The translations under genes were made by a program, and so were the position numbers. From Sandaracinus amylolyticus (GTDB taxonomy: Bacteria; Myxococcota_A; Polyangia; Polyangiales; Sandaracinaceae), in assembly GCF_021631985.1 (NCBI RefSeq), contig NZ_CP070225.1, forward strand, positions 372,001-436,000: 64,000 nucleotides of DNA. Reading direction: 5' to 3'. This document shows, piece after piece, positions 41,681 to 50,131 of this stretch. The notes under the pieces were generated by a model, which ran no database searches, had not been told where the DNA came from, and saw only the letters and a list, made by a program, of their open reading frames with translations. Within the stretch, counting starts at the first letter, position 1; every line of letters begins with the position of its first letter.

Positions 41681-42541
41681 TCAATCGTCGATCGTGATCA
41701 CCAGCGTGCCCTGCGGATTGTCTCCGCCGCCCTGGCTCCCGAGCACGACGCCGAGCACGATCGCGCCCGCGACCACCGCCGCGCCGCCGCCGATCGCGAT
41801 CCAGAACCACGCCTCGCTCGTCACGTCGCCCCCGGGCGCGGGCACCGCGATGCGCAGCGGTGCCGCGACGTCGCCGCGCGACGCGATCGGAAGTCCGCCG
41901 CCGTCGACCGCCTCGAAGTAGTACTCGACGAGCGGCGGGCTCACGTCGTCCGCGGGGATCGTCGCGACGTAGTCGTTGCCCTCGCGCGTCGTGTCCACGC
42001 GCCGGAACACCGCGCTCGTGCCATGCCGGTACGCGAGCACGAGCTGCGCGACGCGCCCGCCCGCGTCCTCGACCTGCGCCGAGAGCTCGACCGCTTCCCC
42101 GCGGCTCGCCTGCGGCGGCGAGCGATGCTGGATCGACACCGGCGCCGGCGGCGCGCGACCGGGGCGTCCCTCCGACTCCCACTGCTGACGCACCTGACCG
42201 AAGAACTCGCGGAAGCGCGGGCTCAGATCACTGCTCGCCTCGTGCGCGGGATCGATCGCGAGCATCGAGCGCCACGCGCCCGCGGCCTCTTCCTCGCGGT
42301 CGAGCGCGAGGTACGTGAGCGCGAGGTAGCGGTAGATCTGCCCCTGCTGCTCGCGCGTGTTCCCGTGGCGCACCAGCGCCGCCGAGAGGGTCTGGAGCGC
42401 TTCCTCGAAGCGCAGCTCGTCGTACTCGCTGATGCCGCGCTCGATGAGCGGATTGCCGCCCTGCGCGTGCGCTGGAGCGGGGATCGCGAGCGCGAGGATG
42501 GAAGCCAGGAAGAACGTCAGCCCGAGCCCGAGGCGGAGCAT
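41681..42541 (-). CDS. secreted TPR protein with C-terminal membrane anchor
   Basis: The 286-aa protein has a signal peptide ([18 protein letters not shown]), two or three TPR-like helices ([39 protein letters not shown]), an Ig-like beta domain from about 130 to 220, and a C-terminal membrane helix ([24 protein letters not shown]). This layout suits an envelope protein that holds partner proteins. It is probably a transcription unit of its own, 67 bp upstream of prmA, and divergent from the next gene. Confidence 0.75.
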   Translation of the reverse strand: MLRLGLGLTFFLASILALAIPAPAHAQGGNPLIERGISEYDELRFEEALQTLSAALVRHGNTREQQGQIYRYLALTYLALDREEEAAGAWRSMLAIDPAHEASSDLSPRFREFFGQVRQQWESEGRPGRAPPAPVSIQHRSPPQASRGEAVELSAQVEDAGGRVAQLVLAYRHGTSAVFRRVDTTREGNDYVATIPADDVSPPLVEYYFEAVDGGGLPIASRGDVAAPLRIAVPAPGGDVTSEAWFWIAIGGGAAVVAGAIVLGVVLGSQGGGDNPQGTLVITIDD

Positions 42542-42606
42542 GGGGCGGACCGTACCAGATCCGAAAGCGTCATTTCAGCTCGGAGCTCTGTGGTACGTTC
42601 GCGCGC

Positions 42607-43044
42607 ATGGGCCTCAACCGGCTCTTCGTCTCGCAGTCGAAGCTCGATCAGTGGCTCTCGGAGGAGCTCGTCGACGTCGACGGCGAGGTGATGACCACCA
42701 AGAACGACGGGAATCGGTTCAACCTGAAGACCGCGGTGCTCTTCCTCGAAGAGGTCACGGGCGCCGGGGACCCCTCCGATCTCATCGGAAAGGTGAAGGA
42801 TCTCGAGCAGATCGCGACCGTCGGCGGGGAGTACGCGTCGGGCTCGGTGATCCTCGGGGACAACGCCTACAACGTCGTCGAGGGCTTCGTGGGCGATCCG
42901 ATCCTCGACGGAGCGGCCGACGCCGCGGCGGCGAACACGGGCGACACCCTCGCGGCCGCGATGCGCAGCATCACCGGGGACCCCGCGCGCGAAGGCGAGC
43001 TCGACCTGCTCGCACGCTTCTTCCTGGCTTCCCGCTCGGGCTGA
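42607..43044 (+). CDS. conserved hypothetical protein, 145 aa
   Basis: A small soluble protein starting MGLNRLFVSQSKLDQWLSEELVDVDGEVMTTK. The middle part alternates hydrophobic beta segments (TAVLFLEEVTG, GEYASGSVILGDNAYNVVEGFVGDPI), and the C-terminus is helical with an Ala-rich patch. No domain is recognised. It has normal GC codon use and a divergent neighbour. A copy of the dispersed palindromic repeat follows the stop codon directly. Confidence 0.72.
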   Translation: MGLNRLFVSQSKLDQWLSEELVDVDGEVMTTKNDGNRFNLKTAVLFLEEVTGAGDPSDLIGKVKDLEQIATVGGEYASGSVILGDNAYNVVEGFVGDPILDGAADAAAANTGDTLAAAMRSITGDPAREGELDLLARFFLASRSG

Positions 43045-43130
43045 GTCCTTGCCGGAGTGCTCGTCCCGCAGGTCCCGGACGGGAGCGCGCGAAGCGCGCG
43101 GACGGTAGGACCGGCGGGCGAGCCGATTTT
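43045..43130 (+). repeat. dispersed palindromic repeat, copy A
   Basis: This 86-bp element starts directly after the stop at 43044. It folds into one long imperfect hairpin: the outer arms (gctcgtcccgcaggtcc with ggaccggcgggcgagc) enclose an inner tip gcgcgc-gaa-gcgcgc, and the element ends gccgatttttt with a T-run. Copies B and C (54388-54565) and D (62560-62619, reverse) belong to the same family. Its position and T-run suggest it works as a transcription terminator, though a REP-like mobile origin is possible. Confidence 0.85.
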
Positions 43131-43233
43131 TTCGACAGTCTCTGAGCGCTCGCTCGCCGATGGTTTTCGCGACACTCTTCCGGCGTGTGCTCGCTGGACG
43201 CGCGGTGAGGCCGGCCCGACGGAGGGCTCGACG

Positions 43234-44040
43234 ATGACGCTGACGATCCTCTTCGCGATCACCGCCGTCCTCTATCTGCTCGCGGGCTCGCTCTACCTCG
43301 CGTTCCTCGCGCGCGACGGACAGCAGCTCGCGCGCGGCGGCACCGCGGTGCTCGGGGTCGCGGTGGTCTCGCACCTCGCGTTCCTGACGGTCGACTTCGT
43401 CGCGGCGGGGAACGTGCCGATCGCGGACATCCACCAGGCGCTCGCGGTCGCGTCGCTGCTCGTGGTGCTCGGCTACCTGGCGACGGTGCGCGGCAAGCCG
43501 CGTCTGCTCGTGCTCGGTGCGTTCATCACTCCGGTCACGCTCCTGCTCTTCCTCGGCGCGGGCTTCCGGCGCGGCGTGGCGGTGGTGGGCGAGGGCATGC
43601 GCTCCGCGATCCTGCCGATCCACGTCGTGAGCAACGTGCTCGGGCTGGTCGGCTTCGCGCTCGCGTTCGCGGCGGCTCTCGCGTACGTGATCCAGGAGCG
43701 CCAGCTGCGTCGCAAGAACCTCGGCGGGCTCTACCAGCGCCTGCCTCCGCTCGACGTGCTCGATCAGCTCTCGTTCCGGCTCGTGGTGGTGGGCTTCCTC
43801 TTCTTCACGGGTGGTGTGATCACCGGGACGTTCTGGGCGGTGCGCATCGATCCGAGCGCGCCGACGATCGGCGCCACGCAGACCATCGGCGTGCTCGCCT
43901 GGCTGCTCTTCGCGGGCGTGCTGCTGCTGCGCGTCGCGGTGGGATGGCGCGGGAGGCGCGCCGCGATCGGGACGATGCTCGGATTCCTCTGCGCCTGCGC
44001 GGTGCTCGTGGGCTACGTCGTGCGCGGGGACGGCGGCTGA
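43234..44040 (+). CDS. hemX: HemX/CcsA family cytochrome c assembly-like membrane protein
   Basis: The 268-aa protein has about eight membrane helices and belongs to the CcsA/CcmC/HemX group. It lacks the WWD heme-binding motif of true CcsA, and it lies directly upstream of hemA, so it fits HemX, which in Bacillus controls HemA level. GGVITGTFWAVRIDPSAP is the most diagnostic loop. ggaggg at 43221-43226 supports ATG 43234. Its stop overlaps the hemA start as TGATG, so the two are coupled. A role in delivering or sensing heme remains possible. Confidence 0.82.
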   Translation: MTLTILFAITAVLYLLAGSLYLAFLARDGQQLARGGTAVLGVAVVSHLAFLTVDFVAAGNVPIADIHQALAVASLLVVLGYLATVRGKPRLLVLGAFITPVTLLLFLGAGFRRGVAVVGEGMRSAILPIHVVSNVLGLVGFALAFAAALAYVIQERQLRRKNLGGLYQRLPPLDVLDQLSFRLVVVGFLFFTGGVITGTFWAVRIDPSAPTIGATQTIGVLAWLLFAGVLLLRVAVGWRGRRAAIGTMLGFLCACAVLVGYVVRGDGG

Positions 44041-45386
44041 TGGCCGAGATCTTCGTCATCGGGCTCTCGCACCGCAGCTCGCCGGTCGAGCTGCGCGAGA
44101 AGCTCGCGGTCCCGAACGGCGAGCTGCCCAAGCACGTGAAGGAGCTCGCCGAGCGCGCGCACCTCGCGGAGGCGGTGATGATCTCGACGTGCAACCGCGT
44201 CGAGGTCTACGGCGTGGCGGCCGACTCGACCGGCGTGCGCCGCGCGCGCGAGGTGCTCGCGGCGCGCATGCCCGACGGCGCGCTCGATCCGCATCTCTAC
44301 GAGCGTTCGGGCGCGGAGGCGGTGCGTCACGCGTTCCGCGTCGCGTCGAGCCTCGACTCGATGGTCGTCGGCGAGCCCCAGATCCTCGGTCAGTTCAAGG
44401 AGGCGTACGCCGCGGCGACCGAGGCCGGTGTGATCGGTGGCCTGCTCGATCGCTGCTTCGCGAAGGCGTTCGCGGTCGCGAAGCGGGTGCGCACCGAGAC
44501 CGGCATCGCGTCGGGCTCGGTCAGCGTGAGCTCGATCGCCACCGACCTCGCGAAGAAGATCTTCGGCGACCTGAACGGCAAGCGCGTGCTGCTGATCGGC
44601 GCGGGCAAGATGGGCGAGTCCGCGGCGAAGCACCTGCGCAAGCAGGGCGCGAAGCTCTTCGTGCTCAACCGCAGCCGCGAGCGCGCGCTCGAGCTCGCGA
44701 AGGCGTGCGACGGAGAGCCGCGCTCGCTCTCGGAGCTGCCGGGTGAGCTCGCGCTCGCCGACGTCGCCATCGCGAGCACGTCGAGCGATCGCTTCGTCGT
44801 CACGACCGACCTGATGAAGGAGGTCGTGCGCGCGCGAAAGTACCGCCCGCTCTTCCTCATCGACATCGCGGTGCCGCGCAACGTCGATCCGCGCGTCGGC
44901 GACATGGAGAACGTGTTCGTCTACGACGTCGACGACCTGCAGAAGGTCGCGCAGGAGAACCTCACGGCGCGCAAGCGCGAGGCCGAGGCCGCGGAGCGCA
45001 TCGTCGACGTCGAGGCGCGTACCTTCGAGGAGTGGCGCAAGCAGCTCGACCTCAAGCCGATCATCGTCGGGCTGCGGCGACACGTGCGCGAGGTGCTCGC
45101 GGCCGAGCTCGAGCGCACGATGCCGCGCCTGTCCGGCGATGCGGCGCGTGATCGCGCGGCGCTCGAGAAGATGCTCGACGCGGCGACGAACAAGCTGCTG
45201 CACCAGCCGCTCACCGAGCTGAAGAAGGCGGGCGAAGCGGGCGACGGTCAGGTGCTCGCCGTGGTGCGTCGACTCTTCCCGGTGGAGGAGGCCGCGGCCG
45301 AGGGCGCGAGCGTGTCGCGCATCGCCCCGGCGATGCCCTCCGAGCCGCCTCCGCCCGCCGCTGCCGCGAAGAAATCGGCGACCTGA
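44040..45386 (+). CDS. hemA: glutamyl-tRNA reductase
   Basis: HemA reduces glutamyl-tRNA(Glu) to glutamate-1-semialdehyde, the first committed step of the C5 tetrapyrrole pathway. The 448-aa protein has VIGLSHRSSPVELREK, the active-site Cys 51 in STCNRVEVYG, GEPQILGQFKEAY, the NADPH loop LLIGAGKMGESAAKHL, and a helical dimerisation domain. It is translationally coupled to the HemX-like gene. A strong 12-bp hairpin follows the stop. The C-terminus after about 430 is a low-complexity Pro/Ala tail. Confidence 0.96.
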   Translation: MAEIFVIGLSHRSSPVELREKLAVPNGELPKHVKELAERAHLAEAVMISTCNRVEVYGVAADSTGVRRAREVLAARMPDGALDPHLYERSGAEAVRHAFRVASSLDSMVVGEPQILGQFKEAYAAATEAGVIGGLLDRCFAKAFAVAKRVRTETGIASGSVSVSSIATDLAKKIFGDLNGKRVLLIGAGKMGESAAKHLRKQGAKLFVLNRSRERALELAKACDGEPRSLSELPGELALADVAIASTSSDRFVVTTDLMKEVVRARKYRPLFLIDIAVPRNVDPRVGDMENVFVYDVDDLQKVAQENLTARKREAEAAERIVDVEARTFEEWRKQLDLKPIIVGLRRHVREVLAAELERTMPRLSGDAARDRAALEKMLDAATNKLLHQPLTELKKAGEAGDGQVLAVVRRLFPVEEAAAEGASVSRIAPAMPSEPPPPAAAAKKSAT

Positions 45387-45428
45387 GCCTCGCGACGCCC
45401 GAGGCTCGTGGCGCACCGTCGCGAGGCT
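45386..45428 (+). terminator. terminator-like hairpin after hemA
   Basis: agcctcgcgacg (45386-45397) pairs perfectly over 12 bp with cgtcgcgaggct (45417-45428). The 19-nt loop contains a gaggctcg that can pair with the first arm instead, so two alternative structures exist. It begins at the last base of the hemA stop codon. Confidence 0.6.
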
Positions 45429-45489
45429 GAGAACCACGCTTGGCGGTGTCGTACACGGGCCCATTTGCGCCTGCATAGGAGGCAGCATC

Positions 45490-46122
45490 ATGCGCAAGGG
45501 GTCTGCGCCGCTCGTCGCGGCGGCGTTGGTTGCCGCGCTCTCGGGGTGCGGCGGTGGGAGCGCGAACGAGGTGCGCACGAGCGCCGGCAAGACGGACGCG
45601 CCGGGCGGAGAGAGGCTCTCCCAACCCGTCTCGCGATCGCCGGTGCCGGGCGCGACGCGGCCCGCGCGTGACGAGGACATCTCGCTCCGCGCGTTCGCGC
45701 AGTCGCCGGTGGGCGTGATCGACGAGGATCACGCGAACGGCTACGTCGTGCGCCTCGAAGTGCACAACGCGAGCGCCGATCCGATCACGCTCGAGCGCGT
45801 CTGGGTGCACGCGTCGATCTACCAGAACGGCCTGCTCGTCCACGGCTGCGACGAGGGCGCGCTCGAGCTCGTGACCGCGTCGCTGCTCGAGCTGCAGCCC
45901 GGTCAGGGCTACGCGATCAACCACGTGCTGCCGTGCGCGCTCTCGGAGAGCGGTCGCTACGACCTGGTCTCGGTCGTGGTGGTCGGCATGCCGCCGGGCG
46001 CCGAGGGGCTCGAGCAGACGCTGCGGTTCTCGCAGTCGGTCGCGACGCCGCTGGTCGTCGACGCCGATCTCCCCGCGTTCTCCGCGGAGCGCGACGAAGC
46101 GGAGGAGACCGCAGCGCGCTGA
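45490..46122 (+). CDS. lipoprotein, 210 aa
   Basis: MRKGSAPLVAAALVAALSGC is a lipoprotein signal. The mature part starts with a Ser/Pro/Arg-rich linker and ends in a beta-sandwich-like domain (GYVVRLEVHNASADPITLERVWVHA, LQPGQGYAINHVLPCALSESGRYDLVSVVVV). It has two Cys that may pair. No family is recognised. aggagg at 45477-45482, 7 nt upstream, supports ATG 45490. It abuts the convergent SIMPL gene at a TGATCA stop junction. Confidence 0.75.
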   Translation: MRKGSAPLVAAALVAALSGCGGGSANEVRTSAGKTDAPGGERLSQPVSRSPVPGATRPARDEDISLRAFAQSPVGVIDEDHANGYVVRLEVHNASADPITLERVWVHASIYQNGLLVHGCDEGALELVTASLLELQPGQGYAINHVLPCALSESGRYDLVSVVVVGMPPGAEGLEQTLRFSQSVATPLVVDADLPAFSAERDEAEETAAR

Positions 46123-46833
46123 TCACCGGACCGCGTAGCGAACGCGGACGTGCACGCGGATGCGCGTGGTGCCGGGCTGCACCGGCGTGGTGGTCGCCGC
46201 ATCGGCGGCCTCCATGCGCGCCGCGAAGGGACGTGGGCCCTCGTCCGCGATCGTCTCCTCGATCGCGATCGGCGCGCCGAGCTCGACGCCCGCGAGCTCC
46301 GCGAGCTGCGAAGCGTCGCGACGCGCGGCGTCCATCGCCTCGCGTCGCGCCTCGGCCCGGGCCGCGCTGGGATCGGTCACCTCGAGCGTCACGCTCTCGA
46401 GCCGCGCCTGATCGCCGCCCGCGCCGACCGCCGCGTCGATCACCTCGCCCGCGCGATCGATCTCGGTGATGCGCACCTCGAGCTGGTTGCGCGCGGTGTA
46501 GCCGAGCAGGCGCTGGCCCTGCTCCGTGTACTCGTACTCCGGCGTGATCGAGAGGCTCGCGGTCTGGACGCGATCCTCGGCGATGCCCGCGCCGCGCAGC
46601 GCGGCGATCATCGCGCTCGTCGCCTGCGCCGCGGACTCGCGCGCCTCGGCGACGCTCGGACGGCGCGACTCGATCCCCACGCGCACCACCGCGAGATCGG
46701 GCCGCGCCTCGGACTCGCCCTGGCCCGTGACCTGGATGCCGACGTCCTCGCGCACCAACGTCGTGCTCGCGGCGCCTGGATGCGCACACGCGGCGAGCCC
46801 GAGCAGCGCCGCGATCCCGATGAGCCGTTTCAT
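46123..46833 (-). CDS. SIMPL domain (DUF541) lipoprotein
   Basis: The 236-aa protein starts MKRLIGIAALLGLAAC, a lipoprotein signal, followed by a DUF541/SIMPL domain: GIQVTGQGESEARPDLAVVRVGIE is the typical first strand pair, then TASLSITPEYEY and a second repeat AARAEARREAMDAARRDASQLAEL. SIMPL proteins, such as BP26/Omp28 from Brucella, form ring-like assemblies in the periplasm. It is divergent from hemC. The function here is unknown. Confidence 0.88.
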   Translation of the reverse strand: MKRLIGIAALLGLAACAHPGAASTTLVREDVGIQVTGQGESEARPDLAVVRVGIESRRPSVAEARESAAQATSAMIAALRGAGIAEDRVQTASLSITPEYEYTEQGQRLLGYTARNQLEVRITEIDRAGEVIDAAVGAGGDQARLESVTLEVTDPSAARAEARREAMDAARRDASQLAELAGVELGAPIAIEETIADEGPRPFAARMEAADAATTTPVQPGTTRIRVHVRVRYAVR

Positions 46834-46897
46834 GGGCGCCCCACATGGGAACGAGAACGCTCGATCCAAGACGCGAATCAAGGCACATTTCGGCGCG

Positions 46898-47881
46898 ATG
46901 AAGCTCCGCATCGCCACCCGTCGCTCGCCGCTCGCGCTCGCTCAGACGCGCTGGGTCGCGGACCGCATCCGCGCCGCGTCGCCCGGGATCGAGATCGAAG
47001 AAGTGCAGCTCGTCACGCAGGGCGATCGTGTGCTCGACGTGCCGCTCGCGAAGGTGGGCGGCAAGGGGCTCTTCGTGACCGAGGTCGAGCAGGCGCTCGA
47101 GGACGGCCGCGCCGACATCGCGGTCCACTCGATGAAGGACGTGCCCGAGAAGCTCGCCGCGGGGATGGAGCTGATCTGCGTGCCGGAGCGCGAAGATCCG
47201 CACGACGTCGTGATCACGAAGAGCGGCGAGGGCTTCTTCGATCTCGAGGCGGGCACGCGCGTGGGCACCTCGTCGCTGCGGCGCGCGGTGCAGCTCCACG
47301 CGGCGCGCAACGACGTCGCGTTCTCGGTGCTGCGCGGCAACGTGGGCACGCGTCTGCGCAAGCTCGACGAGGGCGAGTACGGCGCGATCGTGCTCGCGCA
47401 CGCGGGGCTGCGGCGCCTCGGGCTCGCGCAGGATCGGAAGCTCGAGGTGCTCTCGGTCGAGCACTCGATCCCGGCGGTGGGGCAGGGCGCGCTCGGCATC
47501 GAGGGACGCGCCGACGACGCGCGATCGCGCGCGCTGCTCGCGACGCTCGAGCACGGCCCGACGCGCATCGCGGTGGAGGCGGAGCGCGCGTTCCTGGTCG
47601 CGCTGCACGGCAGCTGCACCACGCCGCTCGCCGCGCACGCGCGCATCGAGGCCGGCTCGCTGCAGATCGACGGCATGGTCGGCGCGATCGACGGCTCGCG
47701 CATCGTGCGCGGCGGCATGCACGAGTGGATCGACGTCGCGGCGCCGGAGAAGTCGGTCGAGACCGCGCGCAAGCTCGGGCGCGCGCTCGCGGAGTCGCTG
47801 CTCGATCAGGGCGCGCGCGTGCTGATCGACGAGGCACGCGCCTCGAGCGATCCCTACGCGCCGCTCTACTCGAGCAACTAG
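46898..47881 (+). CDS. hemC: hydroxymethylbilane synthase
   Basis: HemC polymerises four porphobilinogen molecules into hydroxymethylbilane. The 327-aa protein has ATRRSPLALAQTRWVAD, VHSMKDVPEKL, GTSSLRRAVQL, LRGNVGTRLRKL, and HGSCTTPLAAHA in which Cys 240 carries the dipyrromethane cofactor. Together with hemA, about 1.5 kb upstream, it gives two tetrapyrrole steps in this region, but three genes separate them and hemB and hemL are absent. The start codon ATG 46898 lies 64 bp from the divergent lipoprotein. Confidence 0.96.
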   Translation: MKLRIATRRSPLALAQTRWVADRIRAASPGIEIEEVQLVTQGDRVLDVPLAKVGGKGLFVTEVEQALEDGRADIAVHSMKDVPEKLAAGMELICVPEREDPHDVVITKSGEGFFDLEAGTRVGTSSLRRAVQLHAARNDVAFSVLRGNVGTRLRKLDEGEYGAIVLAHAGLRRLGLAQDRKLEVLSVEHSIPAVGQGALGIEGRADDARSRALLATLEHGPTRIAVEAERAFLVALHGSCTTPLAAHARIEAGSLQIDGMVGAIDGSRIVRGGMHEWIDVAAPEKSVETARKLGRALAESLLDQGARVLIDEARASSDPYAPLYSSN

Positions 47882-47934
47882 CCCGGCTCCGCGCCGGACG
47901 TTACCGTCGCGCCTCGACGAACGAGGGGGCGGGA

Positions 47935-48426
47935 ATGACGGCGATGGGTCGGCTCGTGGGGGGCGTGATCGCGCTGGGGCTCTCGATCGGATGTGGCTCC
48001 GCCGAGGAGTGCCGCGCCGACGACGAGTGCTCCGATCACTTCGCGTGCGAGCGGGTGTATCCCGACGATCCGACGCGCGGGCTCTGCGTCGACGACTGCG
48101 AGGGATCGACCGGCAACCCGAGCGACTCGCTGTGCGCGCCCGGCGCTGCGTGCACCGGTGACGGCTTCCGCTGCGAGCCCACCGTCGGGAGCGCGTGCAC
48201 ACCCGGCGATCTCTCGACCGTCGCGTGCAACGGCTTCCTCTGCGATCCCTCGACGATGCGCTGCATCGTGCCGACCTCGTGCACCGACGACGCGGAGTGC
48301 GGCGCGTACGTCTGCATGAACGCAGGGCGGGGGACGCGCGGCTACTGTGCCGTGGTCTGCGAGGGCGTTCCCGACACCTGTGCCAGCGGGCTCACCTGCA
48401 GCGCGGCGACGGGGGTGTGCGAGTAG
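47935..48426 (+). CDS. small Cys-rich lipoprotein
   Basis: The 163-aa protein begins MTAMGRLVGGVIALGLSIGC, a lipoprotein signal. The rest contains about twenty Cys in pairs: CRADDECSDHFACERVY, CTDDAECGAYVCMNAG, and CASGLTCSAATGVCE. This disulfide-rich module also occurs in the lipoproteins at 58-1314 and 30185-31117. A surface role is likely. It starts 53 nt after hemC and could be co-transcribed. The 113-bp gap after it shows no strong terminator. Confidence 0.78.
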   Translation: MTAMGRLVGGVIALGLSIGCGSAEECRADDECSDHFACERVYPDDPTRGLCVDDCEGSTGNPSDSLCAPGAACTGDGFRCEPTVGSACTPGDLSTVACNGFLCDPSTMRCIVPTSCTDDAECGAYVCMNAGRGTRGYCAVVCEGVPDTCASGLTCSAATGVCE

Positions 48427-48539
48427 CGCGTGGTCGTGGCTTCACGCGAGGTGTGCTGTGCTTGGCACACGCTGGCGCTCGGCCCGGTGTTTCGGCGAGA
48501 ATTCGCGAGGCACAGAAGCTGCTCGAGGCCGCGACGCAT

Positions 48540-50108
48540 ATGGGCTCACGTTCGTTCCTCTCGCTCTCGCTGCTGACCGCGCTCTCGCTCACGGCCGCTG
48601 CCGCGCACGCGCAGGAGCCACCCCCGGCCGCGCCCGGCACCTACGCGCTGACGGTGGCGCTCGACGACGTCGTGCTGCCGCTCCTGGCGGCCGCGGAGAC
48701 CGACGCCGCCCAGGGCCGCCCTGGGCTCGCCCAGGCGCGCGCCCAGGTCGTCCTCGAGACGCTGCCCGCGACCTCGACGCTGCGGGTGCGTGCCGAGGGC
48801 GTGCGCCTGGTCGCGCAGCAGGCGCTGGGAGCGACGCCGGTGGCTCCGACGGCCCCCGAGGTGCTCGTCGAGCCGCTGGTCGTGCAGGCCGAGCAGGACA
48901 CCCAGCGGGGCTCGCACGCGCTCGCGATCGCGCGGCTCGACTTCGCGCTCGCGCGCGTCCCGGCGGGCGGTGAGCTCGCGCGTCGCGCCCAGGCGCTCCG
49001 CGCCGCCGCGTCGCAGCTGCTGGTGCAGGGACAGCCCGCCGTGGTGCCGACCGCGCCGGTCGGTCAGCCCGCGGTGGTCGCGCCGTACGGCGGCTACGCG
49101 CCGGTCGCGCCGGTGGCCGATCCCGAGCTCGCGGCGGCGAGCGCCGAGCCGGTCGCGCCGGTCGATCCCACGCGCCGCGGCGATGCCGAGGCGATCGAGC
49201 TCTACATCACGGCCGCGGCGTACGGCGTGTACCTCGGCTTCTGGATCCCGTTCGCCGCCGGGCTCGAGGGCGACGACTCGTCGAGCGGTGGCTCGCCCGA
49301 GAACCTCGGGTACTCGCTCTCGATGCTCGCGGGCGGCGGCGTGATGGCGCTGCTGGTCGCCGGGCTCGACTCGGGCGAGGGGCTGCGCACCGGCGTGGGC
49401 CCCTCGATCAGCATGGGCATCCGGTACGGCCTCGGGATGGGCTTCCTCATGTGGGGCGCGCTCGATCCGATCCTCTCGTCCACGCGCCTGCCCTCGAGCG
49501 ATCCGACCTGCTCGTTCTGCGAGGGCCCCGAGAACCGCGGCGGCTGGGCGGAGCGCACCGCGCTGCCGATGGCGTTCGGCCTCGGCGGTGGTCTGCTCGG
49601 CGCGGTGATCGGCTACGGCACCTCGCCCTCGACCGACGACGTGCGCTTCGTCGAGACGAGCGGCATCTGGGGCACCGGCCTCGGCCTGCTCTGCGCGATC
49701 GCGGCGGCGGAGGACTCGTCGCAGGGCTTCGGCATCACCGCGACCGGGCTCGGCGTCGGGCTGCTGACGACGTCGATCATGGCGGGCGCGGGCGTGGACG
49801 TGTCGGCGCGCCGTGGCTGGCTGATGACGCTCGGCTTCGCGATCGGCGCGGGCGCGGGCACCATCGTCCCGGCGCTCGCCGCGGCGGGCACCGGTGACTT
49901 CGATTACCGCATCTTCGGCGCGGTCGCGGCGGTCACGTCGGTCGCGGGCCTCGTCACCGCGTTCATCCTCACCGACGGCATGGACGAGCGCATGCGCGAG
50001 CGTCGTGCGCAGGAGCAGCGCGCGGGCTTCGACCCGATGCGCGATCTGCGCATCGGCGCGGGCCCGACCGAGGGCGGCGGCGTCTTCTCGCTGAGCGGTC
50101 AGTTCTGA
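48540..50108 (+). CDS. multi-pass membrane protein, first of two tandem paralogues
   Basis: The 522-aa protein has a signal peptide (SLSLLTALSLTAAAAHAQ), a helical region about residues 30-150 with TPR-like character, a Pro/Val/Ala-rich linker about 165-220, and about seven or eight membrane helices from residue 220 to 495. The conserved blocks SIRYGLGMGFLMWGALDP-like (SISMGIRYGLGMGFLMWGAL), DDVRFVETSGIWGTGLGLL and the C-terminal LRIGAGPTEGGGVFSLSGQF recur in the next gene. No family is recognised. The C-terminal GPTEGGGVFSLSG ending resembles an outer-membrane or surface terminal motif. Confidence 0.75.
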   Translation: MGSRSFLSLSLLTALSLTAAAAHAQEPPPAAPGTYALTVALDDVVLPLLAAAETDAAQGRPGLAQARAQVVLETLPATSTLRVRAEGVRLVAQQALGATPVAPTAPEVLVEPLVVQAEQDTQRGSHALAIARLDFALARVPAGGELARRAQALRAAASQLLVQGQPAVVPTAPVGQPAVVAPYGGYAPVAPVADPELAAASAEPVAPVDPTRRGDAEAIELYITAAAYGVYLGFWIPFAAGLEGDDSSSGGSPENLGYSLSMLAGGGVMALLVAGLDSGEGLRTGVGPSISMGIRYGLGMGFLMWGALDPILSSTRLPSSDPTCSFCEGPENRGGWAERTALPMAFGLGGGLLGAVIGYGTSPSTDDVRFVETSGIWGTGLGLLCAIAAAEDSSQGFGITATGLGVGLLTTSIMAGAGVDVSARRGWLMTLGFAIGAGAGTIVPALAAAGTGDFDYRIFGAVAAVTSVAGLVTAFILTDGMDERMRERRAQEQRAGFDPMRDLRIGAGPTEGGGVFSLSGQF

Positions 50109-50131
50109 TCGCGCGTCGATCCAGGACCACG

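Noticed and set aside
45917-48202. Minus-strand open frame opposite hemC that contains the SIMPL region out of frame
   Set aside because: hemC and the 236-aa SIMPL protein explain both strands.
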